Below, piece by piece: positions 32,959 to 40,276 of a stretch of DNA of 40,276 nt. Numbering within the stretch: position 1 is the first letter of the stretch; each line of letters begins with the position of its first letter. The stretch is from Rhodospirillales bacterium (lineage in GTDB: Bacteria; Pseudomonadota; Alphaproteobacteria; Rhodospirillales; WMHbin7): the NCBI GenBank assembly GCA_016214125.1, contig JACRPC010000035.1, positions 1 to 40,276 on the forward strand, read 5' to 3'. Below the pieces are notes generated by a model. It saw only the letters and a list, made by a program, of their open reading frames with translations, did no database searches and had not been told where the DNA came from. Made by a program: the position numbers and the translations under genes.

Positions 32959-34118
32959 GCCTCGATCGCGATCCCAAATTCCTTGAGAATCCGCGCCCGG
33001 TCGGCGTCGAGATCGGGCACCGCTCCCCGCGTTAGGGGATCGGCAAAGCCCGACAACTTGATCGGATTGCCGGCCATGTTGAGCCGCCCCACATCCTTGT
33101 CTTCGGTGTGCACCACCATGTTGCGGGCCTTGATCTGCGGGTCTGACAAAATCTGACCCACGTTGTTGATCGGTCCGCAGGGAACGCCCGCCGCTTCCAG
33201 GCGGGCCAGCCAATCGGCGACGGTCGATCCCGCCAAGGCCTGCTCGATCTCTTCCTTGAGGGCGCCGTGATGGCGGGTGCGCAGATCGTTCGAGGTGAAC
33301 AGGGGATTGGCGGCCAGGTCCGGCCGCCCCAGCGTGTCGCAGAGTTTCTGGAACAGGCCATCATTGCCGGCCGCCACCACCAGATGCCCGTCCTTGGCGG
33401 CGAAGGCCTCGAAGGGGGTGATGGTCGGGTGGCGGGCGCCCAAAGGGCCGGGAATTTCGCCGGTGGCGAAATAGCGGGCGATGGCGTTTTCCAAGATCGC
33501 CACCTGGCAATCGAGCATGGCAACGTCGATCTTCATGCCCTGGCCGGTCTTTTCCCGATGGTAAAGGGCGGCGTTGACGCCGACGGCGGTGAACAGGCCC
33601 GCCGTGATGTCGCCCACCGAAGTGCCGACGCGGGTGGGCGGCCCGCCGGCATGGCCGGTCAGGCTCATGATGCCGCCCATCGCTTGCACGACCATGTCGT
33701 AGGCGGGGCGTTTGGCGTAGGGGCCGCTATGGCCGAAGCCCGAGGCGGCGGCGTAGATCAGCCGGGGATGGCGGGCGGAAAGTGTCTCCCAGCCATAGCC
33801 CAGCTTCTCCATGGTACCGGGGCGGTAATTCTCGACCAGGATGTCGGCCTTGCCGAGCAGAGCCTCGAAGATCGCGCGATCCTTGTCGGCCTTGAGATCG
33901 AGCGCGATCGATTCCTTGCCCCGATTGAGCGACATGAAATAGGCCGACTTGCCCTTGAGGAAGGGGCCGAAGCGCCGGGAATCGTCGCCCCCTTCGGGTG
34001 TTTCAACCTTGATCACCCGGGCCCCCAGATCGAGCAGCATCATCGTGCAATAGGGACCGGCGAGAACGCGGGTGAGATCAAGAACGACAAGGCTGGAAAG
34101 GGGGCCGGAACCGGGCAT
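32955..34118 (-). CDS. class III (CaiB/BaiF) acyl-CoA transferase
   Basis: This 387-residue protein transfers CoA between carboxylic acids. The family pattern is complete: VVLDLTRVLAGPYCTMMLLDLGA (11-33), VIKVETPEGGDDSR, LNRGKESIALDLK, ADILVENYRPGTMEKLG, and the presumed catalytic Asp141 in KRPAYDMVVQAMGGIM. The C-terminal FGIAIEA end is normal. The natural acids cannot be told; the family includes formyl-, succinyl- and mesaconyl-CoA transferases. The ATG at 34116-34118 has GGAG about 8 nt upstream; the frame is open 14 codons further but that part is not conserved. It is divergent from the TRAP operon (106 bp gap), so the transported acid is a possible substrate. Confidence 0.92.
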   Translation of the reverse strand: MPGSGPLSSLVVLDLTRVLAGPYCTMMLLDLGARVIKVETPEGGDDSRRFGPFLKGKSAYFMSLNRGKESIALDLKADKDRAIFEALLGKADILVENYRPGTMEKLGYGWETLSARHPRLIYAAASGFGHSGPYAKRPAYDMVVQAMGGIMSLTGHAGGPPTRVGTSVGDITAGLFTAVGVNAALYHREKTGQGMKIDVAMLDCQVAILENAIARYFATGEIPGPLGARHPTITPFEAFAAKDGHLVVAAGNDGLFQKLCDTLGRPDLAANPLFTSNDLRTRHHGALKEEIEQALAGSTVADWLARLEAAGVPCGPINNVGQILSDPQIKARNMVVHTEDKDVGRLNMAGNPIKLSGFADPLTRGAVPDLDADRARILKEFGIAIEA

Positions 34119-34224
34119 GAGACGATCTCCTCGCGGGAGGGGCTGGACTTCGACGGGCATTCTCTATATCCAATTTTCAGAGACAAGGCCCGATTTCCGA
34201 GGGCCTGGCAAGAGGGAGGCGAAC

Positions 34225-35220
34225 ATGCGCAAATTCTTCGGTGGATTCGGTGCCGCCTTGGCCATCCTGGCGGCCGGTTTGGCCCAGGCTCAAACGGTCA
34301 CGCTCAAGGCGTCGCATCAGTTCCCCGGCGGCAAGGGCGACGTGCGCGACGAAATGGTCCAACTCATCGCCCGCGAAGTGGCGGCGGCCAATGTCGGCCT
34401 CGAGGTCCGGGTCTTCCCCGGCGCCTCGCTTTTCAAGCCCAAGGATCAATGGAACGCCATGGTCAAGGGCCAGCTCGACATCGCGGCCTTTCCGCTCGAT
34501 TACGCCAACGGCCAGCACCCGCAATTCAGCGCCACCTTGATGCCGGGTCTGGTCAAGAACCACGACCACGCCAAGCGGCTCAACAATTCGCCCTTCATGG
34601 CCGACATCAAGAAGATCATCAACGATGCCGGCGTCGTCGTGCTTGCCGACGCCTGGCTGGCCGGCGCCTTCGGCTCCAAGAAGGGCTGCCTGGTCAATCC
34701 CGAGGATTTGAAGGGCGCCAAGATCCGCTCGGCCGGTCCGGCCTTCGAGGAGATGTGGGCCGGCGCCGGCGCCTCGATCGCTTCCATGCCGTCGAACGAG
34801 GTTTACACCGCGCTGCAGACCGGGGCCATCGACGCCACTGACACCAGCTCGGGCAGCTTCACCTCGTTCCGGCTTTACGAGCAGATCAAGTGTCTGACCG
34901 CGCCCGGCGACAACGCGCTCTGGTTCATGTACGAGCCGGTGCTGATGAGCAAGAAGAGCTTCGACGCCCTTAACGACAAGCAGAAGCAGGCGCTTATGGC
35001 GGCGGCCAAGAAGTCCGAGGATTATTTCTTCCAGGAAGCCAAGAAGCTCGATTCCGAAATGGAAACGGTGTTCAAGAAGGCCAACGTCCAGGTGACTTCG
35101 CTCAACGGCGAACAGCTCGCCAAATGGCGCGCCGTGGCCCAGCGCACCGCCTACAAGACCTTCTCCGATTCGGTGCCGGGCGGCAAGGCGCTGATCGATA
35201 AGGCGCTCAACGTTCAATAA
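34225..35220 (+). CDS. TRAP transporter solute-binding protein (DctP family)
   Basis: The 331-residue periplasmic protein has a Sec signal peptide (about 1-22, AGLAQA) and a DctP fold: LKASHQFPGGKGDVRDEMVQL, then VFPGASLFKPKDQWNAMVKGQLDIA, then DLKGAKIRSAGPAFEEMWAGAGASIASMPSNEVYTALQTGAIDAT (pieces of the binding core, about 155-205). The Arg in AKIRSAG is at the site that usually salt-bridges the ligand carboxylate. It is distant from TakP, so the ligand is probably a different organic acid. The start ATG at 34225 has GAGGGAGG about 5 nt upstream. It begins a four-gene operon, dctP-dctQ-dctM-hydrolase. Confidence 0.92.
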   Translation: MRKFFGGFGAALAILAAGLAQAQTVTLKASHQFPGGKGDVRDEMVQLIAREVAAANVGLEVRVFPGASLFKPKDQWNAMVKGQLDIAAFPLDYANGQHPQFSATLMPGLVKNHDHAKRLNNSPFMADIKKIINDAGVVVLADAWLAGAFGSKKGCLVNPEDLKGAKIRSAGPAFEEMWAGAGASIASMPSNEVYTALQTGAIDATDTSSGSFTSFRLYEQIKCLTAPGDNALWFMYEPVLMSKKSFDALNDKQKQALMAAAKKSEDYFFQEAKKLDSEMETVFKKANVQVTSLNGEQLAKWRAVAQRTAYKTFSDSVPGGKALIDKALNVQ

Positions 35221-35239
35221 GGCGTAGGGTCCAAGGGGC

Positions 35240-35758
35240 ATGGACGCTTTCGCCAGGGGCGTGGCGGCGCTGTCGCGTTTCTTTGGGGTGGTGGCCGCCC
35301 TGATGATCGTGTTGTCGGTGCTCGTGGTCTGCCAGATGGTGTTCGTGCGCGCCGTGCTCGGCCAATCGACCGTCTGGCAGACGCCTTTCGTCACCTATCT
35401 CTTGGTTGGCGCGACCTTCCTGGGCAGCCCCTATGTGCTGCTCTTGAAGGGGCATGTGAATGTCGATCTCCTGCCGCTTTACCTGCCGCACCCGGCGCGC
35501 AAGGTGTTGGCTTTCCTGGCGGCGGCGCTGTCTTTGGCCTTTTGCCTGCTGCTATTCATCAAGGGCGTCGAGTTCTGGCACGAGGCCTACGCCAAGCATT
35601 GGACCTCAAGTTCGGTCTGGCGGATTCCACTCTGGATACCCTATCTCTCCCTGCCGCTCGGCATGGGTCTGGTCTGCCTGCAATATCTGGCCGACATCTA
35701 CAACCTCGCCACCGGCAAGGATCTGCCCTTCGGCTTGAAGGCGGAGGACACGCTATGA
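35240..35758 (+). CDS. TRAP transporter small permease (DctQ family)
   Basis: The 172-residue protein has four hydrophobic helices (about 12-35, 48-65, 88-108 and 128-150) and the DctQ pattern QSTVWQTPFVTYLLVGATFLGSPYVLLLKGHVNVDLL across residues 36-75. It is the small membrane subunit of the second TRAP system. The ATG at 35240 is 19 bp after the binding protein gene, with AAGGGG just upstream. Its stop overlaps the large permease start (ATGA). Confidence 0.9.
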   Translation: MDAFARGVAALSRFFGVVAALMIVLSVLVVCQMVFVRAVLGQSTVWQTPFVTYLLVGATFLGSPYVLLLKGHVNVDLLPLYLPHPARKVLAFLAAALSLAFCLLLFIKGVEFWHEAYAKHWTSSSVWRIPLWIPYLSLPLGMGLVCLQYLADIYNLATGKDLPFGLKAEDTL

Positions 35759-37077
35759 GCCCGCTCGAGATGGGCGTGGTCATTGCTCTGGTCACCACGC
35801 TCTTGCTGTTTTCCGGGGCGCCGGTGGCCTTCGCCATGGGGGCGGCAGCGGTGGGATTCCTGGTGATCTTCGATGGGCCGCGCATGCTGGGCGTGGTGGC
35901 CGAGAACATGCTCTCTGGCCTCGACGACTTCACCCTGGTCTCTATTCCGATGTTCGTCCTGATGGGGGCGGCGGTGGCCTCGTCGCGCGCCGGCTCCGAT
36001 CTCTACGAGGCTTTGGAGCGCTGGCTTTATAAGGTGCCGGGCAGTCTGGTGATTTCCAATCTGGGGGCGGCGGCGATGTTCGCCGCGCTCACCGGGTCCT
36101 CGCCCGCCACCTGCGCGGCGATCGGCAAGATGGGCATTCCCGAGATGCGCCGGCGTGGCTATCCGGCCGATCTCGCCACCGGGGCGATCGCCGCCGGCGG
36201 CACGCTGGGCATTCTCATTCCGCCTTCGATCACCTTCATCCTTTACGGCATCGCCACCGGCAGCTCGATCGGCCGGCTGTTCCTGGCCGGCGTCATTCCC
36301 GGCCTGATGCTGACCGGGCTTTTCATGATGTGGGCGCTGTTCGTGTGCTGGCGGAAGGGTATTGGCTTCGATGCCCGCCACCGCATCTATTCCTGGCGCG
36401 AGAAATTCGAATCCCTGCCCAAGATCCTGCCCTTCCTGGTCATCATCGCGGGCGTGATCTACGCGCTCTATGGCGGCATCGCCACGCCCTCCGAGGCGGC
36501 CGGGGTCGGCGCGGCGCTCTGCCTGGTGCTGGCGGTGACGATCTACCGGATGTGGAACCCCAAGGACCTTTGGCACATCTTGAAGGATACGACGCGGGAA
36601 TCGGTGATGATCATGATGATCATCGCCACCTCGATCTTATTCGGCTACATGCTGTCGAACCTGTTCGTCACCCAGTCGCTCGCCAACTGGATCGCCGGGC
36701 TGGCGGTCGGCAAATGGGTGCTGATGCTGTGGATCAACATCTTCCTTCTGGTGGCGGGGTGCTTCCTGCCGCCGGCGGCGATCATCCTGATGACGGCGCC
36801 GATCCTTTACCCGATCATCACCCAGGCCGGTTTCGACCCCATCTGGTTCGGCGTCATCGTCACCATCAACATGGAATTAGGGCTGATCACGCCGCCGGTG
36901 GGGCTCAATCTCTACGTCATCAACGGCATCGCGCCCGACGTACGCCTGCCCACCATCTTGAAGGGCGCGCTGCCCTTCATGCTGTGCATGGTGGTGCAGA
37001 TCCTGCTGCTCTGCGTCTTCCCCGAGATCGCCACCTGGCTGCCCGACACCCTGATGGGCAAATCGGTGGTGAAATGA
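35755..37077 (+). CDS. TRAP transporter large permease (DctM family)
   Basis: The 440-residue protein has about twelve hydrophobic segments and DctM motifs: FSGAPVAFAMGAAAVGFLV, SIPMFVLMGAAVASSRAG, LTGSSPATCAAIGKMGIPEM, GGTLGILIPPSITFILYGI, GIATPSEAAGVGAAL, and NMELGLITPPVGLNLYVI near the end. Length is normal for the family, unlike the longer takM-type protein elsewhere in the window. The ATG at 35755 overlaps the dctQ stop, and its own stop overlaps the alpha/beta hydrolase start, so the chain is tightly coupled. Confidence 0.93.
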   Translation: MSPLEMGVVIALVTTLLLFSGAPVAFAMGAAAVGFLVIFDGPRMLGVVAENMLSGLDDFTLVSIPMFVLMGAAVASSRAGSDLYEALERWLYKVPGSLVISNLGAAAMFAALTGSSPATCAAIGKMGIPEMRRRGYPADLATGAIAAGGTLGILIPPSITFILYGIATGSSIGRLFLAGVIPGLMLTGLFMMWALFVCWRKGIGFDARHRIYSWREKFESLPKILPFLVIIAGVIYALYGGIATPSEAAGVGAALCLVLAVTIYRMWNPKDLWHILKDTTRESVMIMMIIATSILFGYMLSNLFVTQSLANWIAGLAVGKWVLMLWINIFLLVAGCFLPPAAIILMTAPILYPIITQAGFDPIWFGVIVTINMELGLITPPVGLNLYVINGIAPDVRLPTILKGALPFMLCMVVQILLLCVFPEIATWLPDTLMGKSVVK

Positions 37078-37928
37078 TCGACCGCCGCCTGCGGGTCTTG
37101 GGGCCGGTGGGTTTCCGCGATCTCGTCTACAGCGAATGGGGCGATCCCAAGGCGGCGCGCACCCTGGTTTGCGTGCACGGCCTCACGCGCTGCCGGCACG
37201 ATTTCGATACGCTTGCCGATGCCCTTGCCGATGCCTATCGCGTGGTCTCGATCGATGTGGCGGGGCGGGGCGAGAGCGATTGGCTGCCCGACAAGGGCCA
37301 TTACGATTTTCCGCTCTACATGGCCGATCTGGCGGCGCTGATCGCCCGGCTCGACGTCGAGGCGGTCGATTGGCTGGGCACCTCAATGGGCGGGCTGATC
37401 GGCCTGTTTCTGGCCGCCCAGGCGCGGGCGCCGATCCGCACCCTCATCCTCAACGATGTCGGTGCCAGGCTCGAAGCCCAATCGCTCAAGCGCATCTCGG
37501 CCTATGTCGCCTGGAAACCGCGCTTCGAGACTCTCGATGTCGCCGAGGCCCATTTCCGCGAAATCCACGCGCCGTTCGGGCGGCTCACCGACGCCCAGTG
37601 GCGCCGGCTGGCCCAAACCAGCACCCGGCCCCATCCCGAGGGCGGGCTTACCTTCCATTACGATCCCAAGATCGGCGAGCGCTTCAAGGAAGCGCCGGCC
37701 GACAAGGATGTCGAGCTGTGGAGCTATTGGGAGCCGATCGCCATTCCCACCCTGGTTCTTCGCGGGGCGCAATCCGATCTGCTCTCGGCGGCGACCGTGG
37801 TCGAGATGCAAAGACGCAATGCGCGCTGCGACGCGGTGGACATCGAGGGCTGCGGTCATGCCCCCGGCCTGATGGCGCCCGACCAGATCGCGCTGGTGCG
37901 CGACTGGCTGGAGCGCCATCCGGGGTAG
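37074..37928 (+). CDS. alpha/beta hydrolase
   Basis: The 284-residue protein has the alpha/beta hydrolase fold: the oxyanion segment VCVHGLTRCRHDF (32-44), IDVAGRGESDWL, the nucleophile elbow GTSMGG with Ser104, and the catalytic His in EGCGHAPGLMAP near the C-terminus; the acid is probably Asp in GAQSDLLS. No signal peptide is seen, so it is cytoplasmic. It starts in the last codon of the TRAP large permease (ATGA overlap at 37074-37077), which strongly ties its expression to the transporter. A role in opening an ester or lactone of the imported acid is inferred from context only. A convergent tpx gene begins 3 bp after its stop. Confidence 0.9.
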   Translation: MIDRRLRVLGPVGFRDLVYSEWGDPKAARTLVCVHGLTRCRHDFDTLADALADAYRVVSIDVAGRGESDWLPDKGHYDFPLYMADLAALIARLDVEAVDWLGTSMGGLIGLFLAAQARAPIRTLILNDVGARLEAQSLKRISAYVAWKPRFETLDVAEAHFREIHAPFGRLTDAQWRRLAQTSTRPHPEGGLTFHYDPKIGERFKEAPADKDVELWSYWEPIAIPTLVLRGAQSDLLSAATVVEMQRRNARCDAVDIEGCGHAPGLMAPDQIALVRDWLERHPG

Positions 37929-37931
37929 GGA

Positions 37932-38429
37932 TTATTTGGCTGCGGCCAGGGCGGCGGCGTAATCGGGCTCTTGGGTGATTTCCGGCACAAGCTGGACGTA
38001 GCTCACCTTGCCGTTCTTCACCACCATGACGGCGCGGGCCAGAAGCCCGGCCAAGGGGCCGTCGACGATCTTGACCCCGTAACGGACCCCGAAATCGCGA
38101 TCGCGCATGTCGGAAGCCGGCTTGACGGCGTTCAGGCCTTCGGCGCCGCAGAAGCGCCCAAGCGCGAAGGGCAGATCGGCCGAAACGCAGAGCACGGCGG
38201 CTCCGCCCATCTTATCGAGATCGGCGTTGAAGCGACGCACCGAGGCGGCGCAGACCGGGGTATCGACACTGGGGAAGATGTTGAGCACCAGCGTCTTGCC
38301 GGCGAAATCCTTGAGCGAGACCTCGCCCAGATCGGTGCCCGCCAGCTTGAAATCGGGGGCCGCCGAACCGACGGCGGGCAGGTTGCCGGCCAGCGAAACC
38401 GGATTGCCCTTGAGAGTGACTTTAGCCAT
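37932..38429 (-). CDS. tpx: thiol peroxidase (Tpx, atypical 2-Cys peroxiredoxin)
   Basis: The 165-residue protein reduces hydrogen peroxide and lipid hydroperoxides with thioredoxin. The peroxidatic Cys60 is in SVDTPVCAASVRRFN and the resolving Cys94 in GRFCGAEGLN, the Tpx spacing. N-terminal VTLKGNPVSLAG and the ALGRFCG motif are family hallmarks, and length is typical (about 165). The ATG at 38427-38429 is preceded by AAGGAGGT, a near-perfect ribosome site. Upstream lies a well-formed promoter with a 15-bp palindrome between the -10 and the ribosome site. It is convergent with, and nearly abuts, the alpha/beta hydrolase gene. Confidence 0.95.
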   Translation of the reverse strand: MAKVTLKGNPVSLAGNLPAVGSAAPDFKLAGTDLGEVSLKDFAGKTLVLNIFPSVDTPVCAASVRRFNADLDKMGGAAVLCVSADLPFALGRFCGAEGLNAVKPASDMRDRDFGVRYGVKIVDGPLAGLLARAVMVVKNGKVSYVQLVPEITQEPDYAAALAAAK

Positions 38430-38440
38430 CGATACCTCCT

Positions 38441-38485
38441 TTTGAATAATTCAAACATTCAAGACAAGCCGGCTTCACCTGTCAA
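38441..38485 (-). promoter_or_regulatory. tpx promoter with overlapping palindrome
   Basis: On the minus strand TTGACA (complement of 38480-38485), a 17-bp spacer and TTGAAT (complement of 38457-38462) make a good housekeeping promoter. A perfect palindrome TTTGAAT A ATTCAAA (38441-38455) starts 1 bp after the -10, covering the expected transcription start, and ends just before the ribosome site. That position suits a repressor operator; no regulator is adjacent. Confidence 0.6.
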
Positions 38486-38579
38486 CCAAAACCTTCCTGG
38501 GCGCTGGGCTATACCGCCATCTTGGCGGCCGCATGCTTAGCGCATAAAAACATTTTATTTTCATAGGTTAAAACAGATA

Positions 38580-39458
38580 TTATGAACTAACAGATGAGAT
38601 TTGTGGGCGGCTTGACGCCAGGGTTTGGAAGGCAACGGCGGCTAAGACCAGTGCGCCGCCCAATAGGGTAAAAAGCCCCGGTGTTTCGCTCAGCACCAGC
38701 CAGACCCAGATCGGCGCCGCCACCGATTCCGTCAAGGTAAGCAGGCTGCTGTGTGCCGCCGAGAGCAGGGGGGCGCCGCGGGTAAAAAGGATCAGGCCGG
38801 AGCCCAACTGCACGACGCCCATGAGAGCGATCAAGGCCAGGTCGTGGGCGGATATCGAGCCGATGGCGGCGAAGGGCAGGGTGGCCAGGGCCGAGAAGAG
38901 TCCGCCCAAGAGGGCGGCCGGCATCATGTCGATACCGCGCGTCTTGCGCAGCAGCACGACATTGGCGCCGAAGGCCATGGCGACCCCGAAAGCGAACAGA
39001 TTGCCCAGCCACTGGCCGCCGCCGAGATCGGGCCCGACCATGAGGGCGATGCCGAGAAAGGCCAGGATCATCGCCGCCAGGGTCACCGCCGACAGCCTTT
39101 CCTTGAGCAGGAGACGGGCCAACAGCGCGGCGGCGAAGGGCGAGGCGCTCATCAGCACATAGGCGTTGGCGACCAGCGTGTGGGTGATCGACAGGATGTA
39201 GAACAGGAAGGAGGCGGCCAGCAGTCCGCCGGAGAGAACGCCGATCCACCCGACGCCGCCAATCGTCGCCGCCGCGCCCAGGCGCCCTTGGGTGATCAGC
39301 AGATAGAGGGCGATGGTCAGCATCATGAACAGCGAGCGGAAGAAGACGATGGTGATACCGTCGGCGGCCACCGAGCGGGCAATCAGGCCGCCCAGGCTCC
39401 AGCAAAGCGAGGCCGCAATAACCAGAAGTATGCCTTTGAAGGTGGGGGATAACGCCAT
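38580..39458 (-). CDS. EamA/DMT-family transporter
   Basis: The 292-residue protein has ten hydrophobic helices arranged as two EamA repeats (about 8-135 and 148-285), with GLIARSVAADGITIVFFRSLFM in the first and LLSAAHSSLLTLTESVAAPIWVWLVL in the second, the latter typical of drug/metabolite exporters of the RhaT/YdcZ/EamA group. The substrate is unknown; many exporters of this type move amino acids or metabolites outward. The ATG at 39456-39458 is chosen; no strong ribosome site is visible. The 150-bp gap after its end holds the tpx promoter on the same strand. The gene reads away from the bacteriohemerythrin gene. Confidence 0.9.
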   Translation of the reverse strand: MALSPTFKGILLVIAASLCWSLGGLIARSVAADGITIVFFRSLFMMLTIALYLLITQGRLGAAATIGGVGWIGVLSGGLLAASFLFYILSITHTLVANAYVLMSASPFAAALLARLLLKERLSAVTLAAMILAFLGIALMVGPDLGGGQWLGNLFAFGVAMAFGANVVLLRKTRGIDMMPAALLGGLFSALATLPFAAIGSISAHDLALIALMGVVQLGSGLILFTRGAPLLSAAHSSLLTLTESVAAPIWVWLVLSETPGLFTLLGGALVLAAVAFQTLASSRPQISSVSS

Positions 39459-39653
39459 CGAGGTCCGTCTCGATACTTGGGAAAAATCTTGTCGGTCAAG
39501 CTATTAGACCTTGAGAAGGAAGGAAACTGTTTCTTTCTGGATAAAGTATTTAATTTTTATTGTTAAAGAAATGATGAACAGTTATGAAGAGGGGAGCCGC
39601 AAACTGGACAGGCTTGGTTTTGGGCCGCGGCGGCGGGTGACGGGAAGGGTGCG

Positions 39654-40094
39654 ATGACCGGCTTTCGGCGTCTGGAGTGGCGGGATAGCTTCAGCGTCGG
39701 CATTGCCGCCATCGATGACGATCATCGGCGAATGATCGGGGTGCTGAACGAGATCACCGCCTCGCTGGTAAAGAAGGATTACGTGCTCTGCGAGGAATTG
39801 TTCGACCGCTTCATCACACTGGCGGCTGATCATTTCCTGCGCGAGGAGCGCTATCTTTACGCCGCCAATTATCCCAAGGCGGCCGAGCATGCCAGCCACC
39901 ATGGCCGCCTGCTGGTGATGGCGGGCCAGGTGCGCGAGCGCTGCCGCAACCTCATCAAGGCCGACCAGATGAGCGAATGCTTCAACGACATGGTGTCGTT
40001 CCTGGTCGACGACATCCTGGGCGCCGACATCCAATTCAAATCCTATCTCGACGAACACCGGGTCGATCGCCTGAGCCTCGAACCCAAGATTTAA
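39654..40094 (+). CDS. bacteriohemerythrin with one altered iron ligand
   Basis: The 146-residue protein is a single hemerythrin domain that binds a di-iron centre and oxygen (oxygen carrier, sensor or store in microaerobic bacteria). Ligands in order: His24 (DDDHRRM), His60 and Glu64 (AADHFLREERYL), His79 and His83 (AEHASHHGRLL), and Asp125 (ILGAD). The fifth histidine normally sits five residues before that last Asp; here that position is Asp120 (VDDILGAD). The substitution is read directly from the codons at 40011-40013 (GAC). No membrane helix or signal output domain is present. The ATG at 39654 follows GGGAAGGG. The 3' end merges with a tandem repeat and an IS end: the first repeat copy includes its stop codon. 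Confidence 0.9.
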   Translation: MTGFRRLEWRDSFSVGIAAIDDDHRRMIGVLNEITASLVKKDYVLCEELFDRFITLAADHFLREERYLYAANYPKAAEHASHHGRLLVMAGQVRERCRNLIKADQMSECFNDMVSFLVDDILGADIQFKSYLDEHRVDRLSLEPKI

Positions 40095-40147
40095 TTTGGG
40101 GACATATTAATTTGGGGACATCATTTGGAGTGCCCCTGGAGTGCCCC
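40091..40147. repeat. two adjacent tandem duplications at the IS junction
   Basis: TTAATTTGGGGACAT occurs at 40091-40105 and again at 40107-40121 (16-bp period). Directly after, TGGAGTGCCCC occurs at 40126-40136 and 40137-40147 (11-bp period). The GGGGACA core is met again at 40170-40176, next to the transposase gene. The repeats abut the insertion element and look like stacked or decayed element ends. Confidence 0.6.
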
Positions 40148-40174
40148 CCTAGAATGAGACAATAAAAAAGGGGA

Positions 40175-40197
40175 CAGTTCTCAAGAGGAGAGAACTG
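40175..40197 (+). promoter_or_regulatory. hairpin over the transposase ribosome-binding site
   Basis: CAGTTCTC (40175-40182) and GAGAACTG (40190-40197) form a perfect 8-bp stem with the loop AAGAGGA. The AGAGGAG ribosome site lies in the loop and the 3' stem arm, and the ATG follows at once. Such folding would limit translation from read-through transcripts, a known way for insertion sequences to avoid activation by outside promoters. Confidence 0.55.
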
Positions 40198-40276
40198 ATG
40201 ACGGATCAACGGGGATTTTACAGCCGAGCCTTCAAGCTTGCGGCACTTGAGCGGATGGCGGCGGGGGAGAATGTCA
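40198..40276 (+). mobile_element. insertion-sequence transposase OrfA, N-terminal part (partial)
   Basis: The frame begins at ATG 40198 and runs off the window; 26 residues are seen: MTDQRGFYSRAFKLAALERM then AAGENV. The pattern FYSRAFKLAALERMxAGENV is the start of the helix-turn-helix of IS3/IS911-type OrfA (IS66-type OrfA proteins are also possible). The ribosome site AGAGGAG lies in a hairpin. The rest of the element and its right end are outside the window, so family and integrity are uncertain. Confidence 0.7.

Overview
The window is GC-rich, densely coded DNA from an alphaproteobacterium, most likely a microaerobic, motile member of the Rhodospirillales (Magnetospirillum-like). This placement is inferred from gene content and protein style: a TakP-type TRAP transporter, a Bpt-type aminoacyl-tRNA protein transferase, RecO/ParC of alphaproteobacterial type, NnrS, a bacteriohemerythrin and many TRAP systems. 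It is not backed by a search. Both ends lie in insertion sequences: the 3' end of an IS630-type transposase at the left edge and the 5' end of an orfA-like transposase gene at the right edge. I saw no rRNA, tRNA, CRISPR array, prophage or replication origin.

Layout. (1) 1-6244: IS630 remnant; a TPR/GT9-like protein and D-amino acid dehydrogenase (minus); divergent NAD(P)HX repair enzyme and malonyl-CoA decarboxylase (plus), overlapping ATGA; then a shared terminator and HU (minus). (2) 6245-6825: the only gene-free stretch above 300 bp. It carries the HU promoter, several inverted repeats and a minus-strand terminator with no gene in front of it. (3) 6826-11709: an envelope-glycan cluster on plus: GT2 polyprenyl-phosphate glycosyltransferase, secreted cupredoxin, GT39-like membrane glycosyltransferase, and a membrane GH17 glucanase/transglycosylase. 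(4) 11668-16177 on minus: TetR regulator, MFS transporter, 2-hydroxyacid dehydrogenase and a second GT39-like protein, read in that order. (5) 16178-19977 on plus: nnrS behind an FNR/NNR-type box, SAM hydroxide adenosyltransferase, an MBL hydrolase and recO. (6) 20014-22892: parC and bioY. (7) 22990-29908: a TakPQM-like alpha-keto-acid TRAP transporter whose permeases (plus) are separated from the binding protein (minus) by two unknown secreted cysteine-containing proteins; bpt lies upstream of takP. (8) 29987-32268 on minus: motA, motB and an RDD-family protein. (9) 32479-37928: flavin reductase-like protein, class III CoA-transferase, and a second DctPQM TRAP operon that ends in an alpha/beta hydrolase. 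(10) 37932-40094: thiol peroxidase with its own promoter and palindrome, an EamA exporter, and a bacteriohemerythrin with an altered iron ligand.

How the parts fit. Two TRAP systems, a CoA-transferase and malonyl-CoA decarboxylase suggest growth on organic acids. NnrS, the FNR-type box, bacteriohemerythrin, cupredoxin and Tpx suggest handling of low oxygen, NO and oxidants. MotAB shows flagellar motility. The GT2/GT39/GH17 genes suggest assembly and remodelling of a periplasmic or surface glycan. The least explained parts are the pair of secreted proteins inside the tak locus (one with twin CX3C motifs bracketing a coiled coil) and the glycan cluster with an embedded cupredoxin.
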